A stretch of 36,428 nt of DNA from an uncultured Bacteroidales bacterium. Lineage in GTDB: Bacteria > Bacteroidota > Bacteroidia > Bacteroidales > Bacteroidaceae. The translations under genes were made by a program, and so were the position numbers. Numbering within the stretch: position 1 is the stretch's first letter; every line of letters starts with the position of its first letter. Positions 7,403 through 14,835 of this stretch are shown piece after piece. Where the stretch lies: NCBI GenBank assembly GCA_902779315.1, contig CACZBC010000021.1:1-36428 (forward strand). Direction: 5' to 3'. The notes beneath the pieces were generated by a model, which had not been told where the DNA came from, searched no databases, and was given only the letters and a program-made list of their open reading frames with translations.

Positions 7403-8667
7403 AGGATTTTCTTTGAAAGATAGCGGACCGGATACCATATTGCGAGCCAACCAACGGCAAGAACCGTGACGAGGACAAGCAAGATGTCGGTCCAGTAGAC
7501 ACTGACGGGATAGGTGTCGATGATGAAACTGCCTTCGCTGTCACCCATCCTCACGATGCCGTACTCTTGCTGAATCCAGCAGAGAACACCACCCAAAACC
7601 AAGCCGAGCAAAGCTCCTGCCAGACTGATGATGTGGCCTTCCAGTCGGAAAATGGTGCAAATCTGCGAGTCGGTTGCGCCTAGGCTGCGAAGTGTCTGGA
7701 TGTCCTGCCGCTTATCAATCATCAGCATCGAGAGCGAGCCGATGATGTTGAAGCAGGCCACCAAAAGAATGAAGGAGAGGAAGAGATAGGAGATGAGCTT
7801 CTCGATGCGCATCACCCGGAAGACGTCGTTCTGCTGCTCATAGCGGTCCTCCACCTTGAAGCGCTCGCCCAACTGCGCCTTCAACTGCTCTTTGACCTTA
7901 TCTGTCTTGAGGCCATCCTTCAGTTTCAGTTCGACCGACGACACCCTGCCCTCCCTGTCGAAAAGCTTTTGGGCAAACTGCAAGCTGGTCAGGATGTAGT
8001 TCGCATCGTACTTGGCCTGTCGAACCATGAAAACCACGCCCGGACTTTGCAGTTCATCGTGATTGAAGGAAGACAAGGGATTGCCGATGTTCACACGTTC
8101 CCCAGGCTTTGGAGCATAGACTTGAAGCGGGTTCTCGAAGTTGGCGGGAAGTCCGAGTTGCTGAGCCAGTTGGATGCCCAAGATGCCGTACTCCAAAATG
8201 TCGGCATGCAGGCAGAAATGCCCTTCGCCATAAAGGATGTCCTCGATGTGGCCTTGCTTCGTGACATTGTCGGTCACGCCCTTGATGGTCACGACTTGCT
8301 GCTTGCCACCTTCCACAACGAGGGCCTGCCCTTCCAGTACTGGCGTGTAGACCTCCACCACATCGCTCTTCTTGAGCCACAACAGGTCTTTGTCCTTCGC
8401 ATCGATGGTCTGCCCGTCTTTTGGCGTGACCAGCAGTTCGGGGTCGAAAGCTGTGAAGAGGTCGGCCACGAGGTCCTGGAAGCCGTTGAAGACGCTCAGC
8501 GTGACCACCATAGCCATCGTAGCCACAGCCACTCCGAGCACAGAAATGCCACTGATGATGTTAATGGCATGATGACTCTTCTTGGCGAAAAGGTAACGAC
8601 GGGCTATAAATAGTTCGAGCCTCCCCCATCCCCTCCAAAAGAGGGGAGAACTGCTTGCAGTCTTCAT
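7399..8667 (-). CDS. LolC/LolE-like ABC transporter permease (FtsX domain)
   Basis: The protein is 422 aa. A transmembrane segment at about 38-60 (IISGISVLGVAVATMAMVV) is followed by a large periplasmic domain and three C-terminal membrane segments (LISYLFLSFILLVACFNII, IISLAGALLGLVLGGVL, LLVLVTVLAVGWLAI). This is the MacB-core/FtsX topology of lipoprotein-releasing permeases. The family extracts outer-membrane lipoproteins from the inner membrane with the ATPase LolD, which is not adjacent. The first 16 or so residues (SSPLFWRGWGRL) are encoded by a dispersed GC-rich repeat at 8619-8651, so the N terminus differs from homologues that begin near FIARRYLFAKKSH. The gap to rbfA is 12 bp. Confidence 0.88.
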   Translation of the reverse strand: MKTASSSPLFWRGWGRLELFIARRYLFAKKSHHAINIISGISVLGVAVATMAMVVTLSVFNGFQDLVADLFTAFDPELLVTPKDGQTIDAKDKDLLWLKKSDVVEVYTPVLEGQALVVEGGKQQVVTIKGVTDNVTKQGHIEDILYGEGHFCLHADILEYGILGIQLAQQLGLPANFENPLQVYAPKPGERVNIGNPLSSFNHDELQSPGVVFMVRQAKYDANYILTSLQFAQKLFDREGRVSSVELKLKDGLKTDKVKEQLKAQLGERFKVEDRYEQQNDVFRVMRIEKLISYLFLSFILLVACFNIIGSLSMLMIDKRQDIQTLRSLGATDSQICTIFRLEGHIISLAGALLGLVLGGVLCWIQQEYGIVRMGDSEGSFIIDTYPVSVYWTDILLVLVTVLAVGWLAIWYPVRYLSKKIL

Positions 8668-8716
8668 CCGCTTGCCGGTTTAGTTTTCCCCTCCTTTGGA
8701 GGGGCCAGGGGAGGCC
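8619..8716. repeat. Inverted pair of a dispersed GC-rich repeat spanning the rbfA/lolC-E junction
   Basis: The copy at 8683-8716 (TCCCCTCCTTTGGAGGGG plus CCAGGGGAGGCC) and the copy at 8619-8651, its reverse complement with a few changes, are separated by 31 bp. They encode the last residues of RbfA (SPGPSKGGEN) and the first of the permease (SSPLFWRGWG). A related repeat lies inside the isomerase gene at 12263-12303. Confidence 0.8.
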
Positions 8717-9045
8717 TTCAGGAGTTCGTCGATATGTTCCACATAGTCCAGGCTGTCGTCCACAAAGAACTTGAGCTCAGGGATGATGCGGAGCTGTTTG
8801 CCGACGCGAGTGCCGAGTTCATAGCGGACCTGTCGCTGGTTCGTGTTGATGTTCTGCACTATCTCCTCGGCTTTCTCGCTTGGGAAGACGCTGAGATAGA
8901 CGCGGCACACACTCAGGTCGGGACTGATGCGGCAAGCACTGACGCTCACTAGGACGCCCCTCATCGCACTGCTCTGCTTCTGGAAGATGTCGCTCAGTTC
9001 CTTCTGGATGAGACGTGCTATTTTGTTCTGTCTGGTTGTTTCCAT
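8680..9045 (-). CDS. rbfA: 30S ribosome-binding factor A
   Basis: The protein is 121 aa. It starts METTRQNKIARLIQKELSDI, the typical RbfA N-terminal helix, and continues with the KH-type core (GVLVSVSACRISPDLSVCRVYLSVF, quoted in part as ISPDLSVCRVYLSVF) and ends IPELKFFVDDSLDYVEHIDELL. RbfA binds the 30S subunit during late 16S maturation and cold adaptation. The final ten residues, ASPGPSKGGEN, derive from the GC-rich repeat at 8683-8716, so the original stop codon was probably replaced. It begins 1 bp before the C1B peptidase stop and is in the same operon. Confidence 0.93.
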   Translation of the reverse strand: METTRQNKIARLIQKELSDIFQKQSSAMRGVLVSVSACRISPDLSVCRVYLSVFPSEKAEEIVQNINTNQRQVRYELGTRVGKQLRIIPELKFFVDDSLDYVEHIDELLKASPGPSKGGEN

Positions 9046-9046
9046 A

Positions 9047-10414
9047 TTAGTCTTCTTCGCTAAACATTGGGTCCCATGCGGGCAAACGGACGGGTTTCTG
9101 TTTCAGCAGATCGAGCACGGATGCCGGGCAATAGCGACGGTTGGCCACTATGCGGAACATGTACTCGCGGAACCATTCGTCGGTCATGATGATGTAGCCG
9201 TTTGCGCCGCTGTCCGAGCCCCAGCTGTTCTCCACTTTCCACTTCTTCGCCTTGCCCTGGCCGTCGAGGTCCACAGCCATCAAGGTCATGGCGTGGGTGC
9301 TGCCGCTGTCGAAGGTCTGGATGCGCTGCTTCTTGTTCATGCCAAAGGTCGTTCCCAACAGGCTTCCGTAGTCGAAATTCGCCAGGTCGGCTATGCCTGT
9401 AGTGCGGTCCAGGAACTTGTTGACGTCGCAGCTGAAATAGATCTGGCTGCTGTCCTTCAGCGAAGCGATGGCGATGCTCTCCAGCTCCTCGATGGGCAGG
9501 TTGACATAGAGCCAGTTGTGTCCGTCGTAGACATGGCGGTCGTAGTCAATCTCATAGACCTTGCCAAAGGGGCGGCTGGGGTCGTTCATCAGCATCACAT
9601 AGTCCTTGTTGAGGTCTTCGCCATCCTCGATGCAATAGGCCTTGAAGAATTCTTGCGGGGTGTAGGACTTGTCCTCCCAAGTGAACTTTGTGGGAGGCAC
9701 GCCATAAGCCATGACGAGCATGCGATAGACGGTGCCGAGCTGCTCCACCTTGAGCGCCTGCAACTGCTTCTCGCCCATACCTGCCTCACTCTTTTCGCGA
9801 AGGGTGATGCCGAACTCGCGCAACTTCCTTTTCAGGTGACCGCAGAACTCGCTGGTACTGTTGCTGACATAGGTTTCGGGCATGATGTCGGCAGGGACGA
9901 CGCCGTACTTTGTGGCCAGGTCAGCCACGCCGGTGTAGGTGCCGCCGTCGGAGAGCGGATGCTGGAAGAGCCAGCGCACCATCTCGCTGTCGACGGGTTG
10001 CTTGCGGGTGTCGATGATGCCCTGCAGGAAGAGATTGCTCTTCTCGAGCTGGTCGTAGAAGAAGAGGTAGCACTGACTGAGGACGAGGTCCTTTGTGCCG
10101 AGCTTCTTCATCGCCCTGCCCCTCAGCACATTAAGCCCTGTAAAGAGCCAGCAACGGCCGCTGCTCTTCTGGTCGGTAATGCCCGTGTTCTTAATCTCGA
10201 TGCCGAAGTGCTTGTCCTTGGCACCGGCATTCTCCTGGTTGATGGCCATCTTCGCGATGCCGACATTGCTGATGGCATTGCGGAGCGCCTTCTCGGCGGG
10301 TGTACCGGTATAGCTGCCCTCGAGCTGCTTGAGCACTTCGGGCGTGATGCTCGTCTGTGCGCTTGCCAGCATGCAGAACATCATTGCCAACGTGTAGATA
10401 ATCGCTTTCTTCAT
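9047..10414 (-). CDS. pepC: Aminopeptidase C/bleomycin hydrolase (C1B), exported
   Basis: The protein is 455 aa, the normal C1B length, with a signal peptide (MKKAIIYTLAMMFCMLASA). The catalytic residues are visible: Gln82/Cys88 in DQKSSGRCWLFTG, His374 in SGSTHAMTLM and Asn396 in VENSWGSD. Family members are hexameric thiol aminopeptidases that trim peptides from the N terminus; here export would place it in the periplasm. It is the first gene of a minus-strand operon with rbfA, the LolC/E-like permease and the radical SAM maturase. A strong promoter match is at 10447-10478. Confidence 0.92.
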   Translation of the reverse strand: MKKAIIYTLAMMFCMLASAQTSITPEVLKQLEGSYTGTPAEKALRNAISNVGIAKMAINQENAGAKDKHFGIEIKNTGITDQKSSGRCWLFTGLNVLRGRAMKKLGTKDLVLSQCYLFFYDQLEKSNLFLQGIIDTRKQPVDSEMVRWLFQHPLSDGGTYTGVADLATKYGVVPADIMPETYVSNSTSEFCGHLKRKLREFGITLREKSEAGMGEKQLQALKVEQLGTVYRMLVMAYGVPPTKFTWEDKSYTPQEFFKAYCIEDGEDLNKDYVMLMNDPSRPFGKVYEIDYDRHVYDGHNWLYVNLPIEELESIAIASLKDSSQIYFSCDVNKFLDRTTGIADLANFDYGSLLGTTFGMNKKQRIQTFDSGSTHAMTLMAVDLDGQGKAKKWKVENSWGSDSGANGYIIMTDEWFREYMFRIVANRRYCPASVLDLLKQKPVRLPAWDPMFSEED

Positions 10415-10446
10415 GGTTGTATTTTAGTATTTAATTATTTCGAGTG

Positions 10447-10478
10447 CAAAGATACAACATTTTTTTCGAATTTCCAAA
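10447..10478 (-). promoter_or_regulatory. Promoter of the pepC-rbfA-lolC/E-maturase operon
   Basis: On the minus strand, TTTG (10478-10475), a 20-nt spacer and TATCTTTG (10454-10447) give an ideal Bacteroidetes primary promoter, 33 nt before the start codon. Confidence 0.8.
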
Positions 10479-10543
10479 TAATTTGGCAATTATTTTGCAT
10501 AGCAAAATAAAATTCTTTCATAGGCAGGGTAAAATGCAAAGAT

Positions 10544-10642
10544 GACGTGTGAAGTTGGGCAACTTAGCACGTGAAGTTTGGCATCTTCGCACGTGAAGTT
10601 TGGCATCTTAACAGGCCATCTTTGGCATCGTCGCTGGCGCAT
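10544..10642. repeat. 22-nt-period degenerate tandem repeat, locus R2
   Basis: GGC of the TTGGC core recurs at 10558, 10580, 10602 and 10624, exactly 22 nt apart. The first units carry GCACGTGAAGT; later units decay. The array runs directly into the left arm of element B. It lies upstream of the pepC promoter. Confidence 0.85.
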
Positions 10643-10800
10643 CTTACAAATCTTACATTTCTTACAAGCGAAAACGAGACAAGCCGGAGCTTTCTTATTT
10701 ATATATTATATCAATAATTACACTTATTCAACTATAATATATATATAAATGCACCCTTGCTTCTCTCAAAAACAGATGTAAGAAATGTAAGATTTGTAAG
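10643..10800. repeat. Inverted-repeat element B with AT-rich core
   Basis: The left arm (10643-10666, iterations CTTACAAAT, CTTACATTT, CTTACA) is an exact 24-bp inverted repeat of 10777-10800. The 110-nt core is AT-rich with TATATTATAT and ATATATATATAAA, bounded by AAGCGAAAA on the left and CTTGCTTCTCTCAAA on the right. The layout, junctions and size match element A (599-753), although the arm sequence differs (TTACA versus TCACA iterations). Confidence 0.85.
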
Positions 10801-10897
10801 ACAACTTCGTAAAATTACAAAAATCGCCCATTTCATCGAGAAATTTGGACTTCCTGCACTCCACCAAAACTGCACAAAAGATGCCGGATTTTCGTGC

Positions 10898-11080
10898 CTA
10901 GTACTTCCAGAAATCGTATTTCTGGCGCAATTCTTCCTGCTTTTCGGGCGGCAAAGACTTGAAATAGCCTCGCCAACTGGGGCAGAAATTGATTTGCCAA
11001 CGCCAAAAACGGCCTATTAACGACTTGGGGTTCTTGTCATACTGTGCACGAAGCTTGCAATTCTCACACGGATACTTCAT
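10898..11080 (-). CDS. Small hypothetical protein with CxxC motif
   Basis: The protein is 60 aa: MKYPCENCKLRAQYDKNP, then SLIGRFWRWQINFCPSWRGY, then FKSLPPEKQEELRQKYDFWKY. Features seen are an N-terminal CENC pair, an aromatic and basic middle with a third Cys, and a charged helix with the sense of a short coiled segment. No named family is recognised. The regular composition, a methionine start preceded by an A/T-rich leader, and isolation between the peroxidase gene and element B favour a real gene. A structural zinc site through the cysteines is speculative. It lies downstream of the glutathione peroxidase gene on the same strand. Confidence 0.6.
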   Translation of the reverse strand: MKYPCENCKLRAQYDKNPKSLIGRFWRWQINFCPSWRGYFKSLPPEKQEELRQKYDFWKY

Positions 11081-11199
11081 AATATATAAGGTATAAAGGG
11101 GGTTTACTCGCTATAATTGTGGTCAACAACGATGACAACCTGTTTGTTGGGCACCAAAGGCTGGAGTTCGGCGGTAAGTTGGCCAACTCCTATCCACAC

Positions 11200-11823
11200 C
11201 TATTTCTCCAGTTGTTCCTCTATCGGCTGTTCCAATTGGGCAGGCTCGGTGGTCGGTTCAAAACGGCCCACGACCTTGCCCTTGCGGTCAATCAGGAACT
11301 TCGTGAAGTTCCATTTGATGTCGGGCTTCGATGCGTAATCGGGATCTGCCTTGGTGAACATTTGGTCCAGCAGTTTGGAGAGCGGATGCTCGGGCGCGAA
11401 GCCGGCAAAGCCAGCCTGCCTCGTCAGCCATTTGTAGATGGGATGGGCATTCTCGCCGTTCACTTCAATCTTCGACATCAAGGGGAAGGTGACGCCATGA
11501 TTCAAGCGGCAAAACTCCTCGATTTGCTCGTCGGTACCGGGTTCCTGATGCCCGAACTGGTCGCAAGGGAAACCGACGACGACCAGCCCGCGGTCCTGGT
11601 ACTTCTGATAGAGGGCTTCCAGTCCGTCGTACTGAGGTGTGAAGCCGCACTTCGAGGCTGTGTTGACAACGAGGAGCACCTTGCCCTTGTAGTCGGCAAA
11701 GCTCACCTCCTGGCCCTTGTTCGAGAGGGCGCTGAACTGATAGATAGTGTTTATGGAGTTTGTTTTACAAGATAGCAGGCAAAGAGTGGCTGCTACGATT
11801 AGAAATAAAGAATTGTGTCGCAT
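11200..11823 (-). CDS. Glutathione peroxidase-family lipoprotein
   Basis: The protein is 207 aa. A lipoprotein signal (LIVAATLCLLSC) precedes a thioredoxin-fold peroxidase domain. The catalytic set is visible: Cys in VNTASKCGFTPQY (Cys, not selenocysteine), Gln in FPCDQFGHQEPG and Trp in IKWNFTKFL. The family reduces peroxides, in bacteria usually with thioredoxin rather than glutathione. Lipidation suggests a periplasmic-side role in oxygen defence. A -7 box TAACTTTG (11862-11855) lies upstream without a clear -33 partner. After the TAG stop the same frame stays open for 31 coding-like codons to a TAA at 11104; see findings. Confidence 0.92.
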   Translation of the reverse strand: MRHNSLFLIVAATLCLLSCKTNSINTIYQFSALSNKGQEVSFADYKGKVLLVVNTASKCGFTPQYDGLEALYQKYQDRGLVVVGFPCDQFGHQEPGTDEQIEEFCRLNHGVTFPLMSKIEVNGENAHPIYKWLTRQAGFAGFAPEHPLSKLLDQMFTKADPDYASKPDIKWNFTKFLIDRKGKVVGRFEPTTEPAQLEQPIEEQLEK

Positions 11824-11904
11824 TCTGATGGGTGGTTTTGGTTGTTATGCTTTGCAAAGTTAGGGAAAATGAATCAATTTATTCACATATTTCCACCATT
11901 CATA

Positions 11905-11935
11905 TTGCCTTCTTGATAGTTTTTTACTATCTTTG
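11905..11935 (+). promoter_or_regulatory. Promoter of the mannose-use operon
   Basis: TTG (11905-11907), a 20-nt spacer and TATCTTTG (11928-11935) match the Bacteroidetes consensus. The box ends 21 nt before the ATG at 11957, so the leader is very short. It also rules out an upstream TTG at 11933, which is part of the -7 box. Confidence 0.8.
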
Positions 11936-11956
11936 CAAAGAAATAGATACATTTTT

Positions 11957-13690
11957 ATGAGAAAAAGCAATTACGACAAGAAACCCTCGACACACATCGA
12001 GGGCAAGATAATAACTGGTTGGGATAACATCGTCGAAACACTTTCGCAGGCATGGGCCGACGAACCGGTATGGGCAATCGACCTATACCCGGGCACTTAC
12101 GAAGAAGATTTCATCAATGCTTTCGCCAAAACAGGCAGAAGAATCATCAATACACGCTCGCTGATGCGTCCTGAAGAGGAAGTCCACCAACTGACAGAGC
12201 GCTTCATGACCGACGATGTGCTGTTCGGATACATGTCGAACATAAGGATGGAAGAATACTTCAGCCCCCTCCCCGCTCCCCCTTTGGGGGAGTGCTCTGG
12301 AGGTATCGTCATCATCGGCACAGGCGCAGCCTTCGTCGCCCAAAAATGGTCAATGGTCAATAGTCAATGGTCAATAGCTTACGCCGACATGGCTCGTTGG
12401 GAGATTCAGCAGCGCTTCCGCCGCCACGAAGTGAAAGCGCTCGGCATCGACAACCACGAAGACAGCCCTTCTGTGCAATACAAACGCGGCTACTTCAACG
12501 ATTGGAACATCGTCGACCACTACAAGGACGAACTGATGCAAAACGGCCTGATCCAGTTCTGGATTGACTCGAACCAGCGCAACGAACCCAAGCTGATAAC
12601 CGACGCCCAAATGCGGCAAGGACTGGAGCGGACGGCTCACAAGCCCTTCCGAGTGGTGCCCTTCTTCGACCCGGCTCCCTGGGGCGGACAATGGATGAAG
12701 GAGGTTTGCGACCTTCCTCGCGAAGAACAGAACTATGGCTGGTGCTTCGACTGTGTGCCTGAAGAGAACAGCCTCTATCTGGAAGCAGAAGGAACACTCT
12801 TCGAACTGCCTTCGCAAGATGTTGTGCTGGCCCACTGTCGCGAATTGCTTGGCCAGCAAGTCTGGCATCGCTTCGGCAAGAGTTTCCCCATCCGTTTCGA
12901 CTTCCTCGACACGATGGGTGGCGGCAATCTCAGCCTGCAAGTGCACCCCACAAACGAGTTCGCTCAACGCGAGTTCGGCCTGCCCTACACTCAAGACGAG
13001 AGCTACTATCTGCTCGATGCAGCCGACAATGCCGTGGTCTATCTCGGACTGAAAGAAGGCGTTGACAAAGTGCAGATGATTGAGGACCTCAGGGCTGCTC
13101 AAAGAGGCGAAATCCTGTTCGATGCGGAAAAGTATGTCAACAAGCTCCCCGCCAAGAAGCACGACCACTACCTCATCCCAGCAGGAACGATTCATTGCTC
13201 AGGCCACGACAGCATGGTGCTTGAAATCAGCTCTACCCCCAGCATCTTCACATTCAAGCTTTGGGACTGGGCACGACTCGGCTTGGACGGAAAACCGCGT
13301 CCCATCAACGTAGAACGCGGCAAGTTCGTCATCCAATGGGACCGCACCACACCTTTCGTCAAGTCGCAGATTGCCAACCACTTCGAGGTGCTGAGCGACG
13401 AGGAAGGCATCAAAGAGGAGCGGACTGGCCTGCATCCCAACGAGTTCATCGAGACACGAAGGCACACCTTCACTCGTCCTGTTGAGCACAACACAAATGG
13501 CGGCGTGAATGTCCTCAATCTCGTTGATGGCGAGGCAGCCCTCATCGAAAGTCCCGAAGGCAAGTTCGAACCCCTCGAGGTGCACTATGCCGAAACCTTC
13601 ATCATCCCAGCCTGCATCGGTCGCTACACCATCAAACCCTTGCAAGGGGAATGCATGACAATCAAAGCATACGTAAGACAAACACTATAA
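11957..13690 (+). CDS. manA: Class I mannose-6-phosphate isomerase, long form
   Basis: The protein is 577 aa from the ATG at 11957. The C-terminal half is a type I phosphomannose isomerase: zinc ligands in SLQVHPTNEF (Gln, His), TQDESYYLL (Glu) and PAGTIHCSG (His), interconverting mannose-6-P and fructose-6-P. The N-terminal roughly 240 residues (WAIDLYPGTYEEDF, IIGTGAAFVA, YADMARWEIQQRF, YKRGYFNDWNIVDHYK) form an extra domain seen in Bacteroidales homologues; its role is unclear to me. Two repeat-derived insertions interrupt this domain, at about residues 103-116 (SPLPAPPLGECSGG) and 130-140 (WSMVNSQWSIA). It is followed after 12 bp by a ROK kinase and then an MFS transporter, which fits mannose catabolism. 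Confidence 0.9.
   Translation: MRKSNYDKKPSTHIEGKIITGWDNIVETLSQAWADEPVWAIDLYPGTYEEDFINAFAKTGRRIINTRSLMRPEEEVHQLTERFMTDDVLFGYMSNIRMEEYFSPLPAPPLGECSGGIVIIGTGAAFVAQKWSMVNSQWSIAYADMARWEIQQRFRRHEVKALGIDNHEDSPSVQYKRGYFNDWNIVDHYKDELMQNGLIQFWIDSNQRNEPKLITDAQMRQGLERTAHKPFRVVPFFDPAPWGGQWMKEVCDLPREEQNYGWCFDCVPEENSLYLEAEGTLFELPSQDVVLAHCRELLGQQVWHRFGKSFPIRFDFLDTMGGGNLSLQVHPTNEFAQREFGLPYTQDESYYLLDAADNAVVYLGLKEGVDKVQMIEDLRAAQRGEILFDAEKYVNKLPAKKHDHYLIPAGTIHCSGHDSMVLEISSTPSIFTFKLWDWARLGLDGKPRPINVERGKFVIQWDRTTPFVKSQIANHFEVLSDEEGIKEERTGLHPNEFIETRRHTFTRPVEHNTNGGVNVLNLVDGEAALIESPEGKFEPLEVHYAETFIIPACIGRYTIKPLQGECMTIKAYVRQTL
12263..12303. repeat. GC-rich dispersed repeat inserted in frame in manA
   Basis: The palindromic block CTCCCCCTTTGGGGGAG with flanking CCCCTCCCCG belongs to the same C/G-rich style as 8619-8716. 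It is translated as SPLPAPPLGECSGG without breaking the frame. Confidence 0.75.
12345..12376. repeat. 7-bp tandem repeat (AATGGTC) inserted in frame in manA
   Basis: About four and a half copies of AATGGTC/AATAGTC occur in a row. They are translated as KWSMVNSQWSIA, out of character with the surrounding protein. The array lies 41 bp after the GC-rich insertion. Confidence 0.8.
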
Positions 13691-13702
13691 AAAACAACTA
13701 TT

Positions 13703-14797
13703 ATGAGTAAAGACAAGAAAATCGTGCTGACGCTTGATGCAGGCGGAACGAACTTTGTGTTCTCAGCAATTTGCAACAACGAGGAAATCGTAGAACCCGT
13801 TCGGCTGAAAGCCGTTACGACCGACACAGAAGGCTGCTTGGCCACTCTGGTACAAGGTTTCACCACCGTCAAGGAGAAACTCGGAGCAGAACCCGTCGCC
13901 ATCAGTTTCGCTTTCCCCGGTCCTGCCGACTATGCAAGAGGTGTGATTGGCGACCTGCCCAACTTCCCCTCTTTCCGTGGAGGTGTGGCACTTGGTCCGT
14001 ATTTGGAGAGTGTCTTCAAGATCCCCGTATTCGTGAACAACGACGGCAACCTCTTTGCTTATGGCGAGGCTTTGGCAGGTGCCCTGCCTCGTGTCAATAA
14101 GGCCCTCGAGGAAGCTGGTTGTCCGCGTCGCTACAAAAACCTGATTGGCATCACTTTGGGAACAGGTTTCGGTTGTGGCGTGGTAATCGACAAGGTTTTG
14201 CTGACTGGCGACAATGGCTGTGGTGGCGATGTTTGGTGTATGCGCAATGGCATGTATCCCTTTGTCATTGCCGAGGAAAGTGTCAGCATTCGTGCCGTCC
14301 GCAGAGTGTATGCAGAGATGTCGCACGAAGAGATTGGCGACCTCACTCCCAAGGACATCGGCGACATTGCAAATGGTACTCGGCCAGGCAATGCCAAGGC
14401 TGCTCAGGAAAGCTTCCGCCAGCTCGGTCAAGTCTGCGCAGCCGCTCTGGTGAATGTGCTCAATATTGTCGATGGAATCGTGGTTATTGGTGGCGGACTG
14501 TCACACAATTCGAAATGGATTCTGCCTGGCATGATGGAGGAGTTCAACCGTCCTGTAGGCACATTCTCAGGCAACCTGCTCCCCACTCTGCAATCTGAAG
14601 TTTATAATTTCGAAGACCCGGAACAGCGCACAGCCTTCCTCGAAGACAAGGATGTCTTTGTAGATGTGCCCCACACAGACAAGAAAGTGCTCTACCAAGC
14701 CCAGCGCAAAGTGGCTGTTCTGGTGTCCGAACTGGGAGCAAGCAAAGCCATCAATCTGGGCGCTTACAACTTCGCAATCAATCAGATAGGCAAGTAA
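13703..14797 (+). CDS. ROK-family sugar kinase
   Basis: The protein is 364 aa. It has the phosphate-binding motif LDAGGTN (residues 11-17), a catalytic Asp in FVNNDGNLFAYGE and the second nucleotide loop GITLGTGFGCG, followed by adenosine-motif VVIGGGLSHNS. The usual ROK zinc signature CxCGxxGCxE is not present; NGCGGDVWCM stands at that place. It probably phosphorylates a hexose at C6. With manA 12 bp upstream and a sugar transporter 38 bp downstream, mannose is the best guess, with fructose or glucose as alternatives. Confidence 0.88.
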   Translation: MSKDKKIVLTLDAGGTNFVFSAICNNEEIVEPVRLKAVTTDTEGCLATLVQGFTTVKEKLGAEPVAISFAFPGPADYARGVIGDLPNFPSFRGGVALGPYLESVFKIPVFVNNDGNLFAYGEALAGALPRVNKALEEAGCPRRYKNLIGITLGTGFGCGVVIDKVLLTGDNGCGGDVWCMRNGMYPFVIAEESVSIRAVRRVYAEMSHEEIGDLTPKDIGDIANGTRPGNAKAAQESFRQLGQVCAAALVNVLNIVDGIVVIGGGLSHNSKWILPGMMEEFNRPVGTFSGNLLPTLQSEVYNFEDPEQRTAFLEDKDVFVDVPHTDKKVLYQAQRKVAVLVSELGASKAINLGAYNFAINQIGK

Positions 14798-14835
14798 AGC
14801 CCTTCTCAAAAAACATGAACTCATAACCTGGAATT

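Noticed and set aside
7403-7450. 16-residue extension of the radical SAM protein
   Set aside because: It lies within the permease coding region; the ATG at 7402 overlaps the permease stop and matches family N termini.
8927-10510. 527-codon plus-strand open frame
   Set aside because: It is the complement of pepC and rbfA, both of which have complete catalytic or family motifs. The long antisense frame reflects codon bias and its protein has no recognisable domain.
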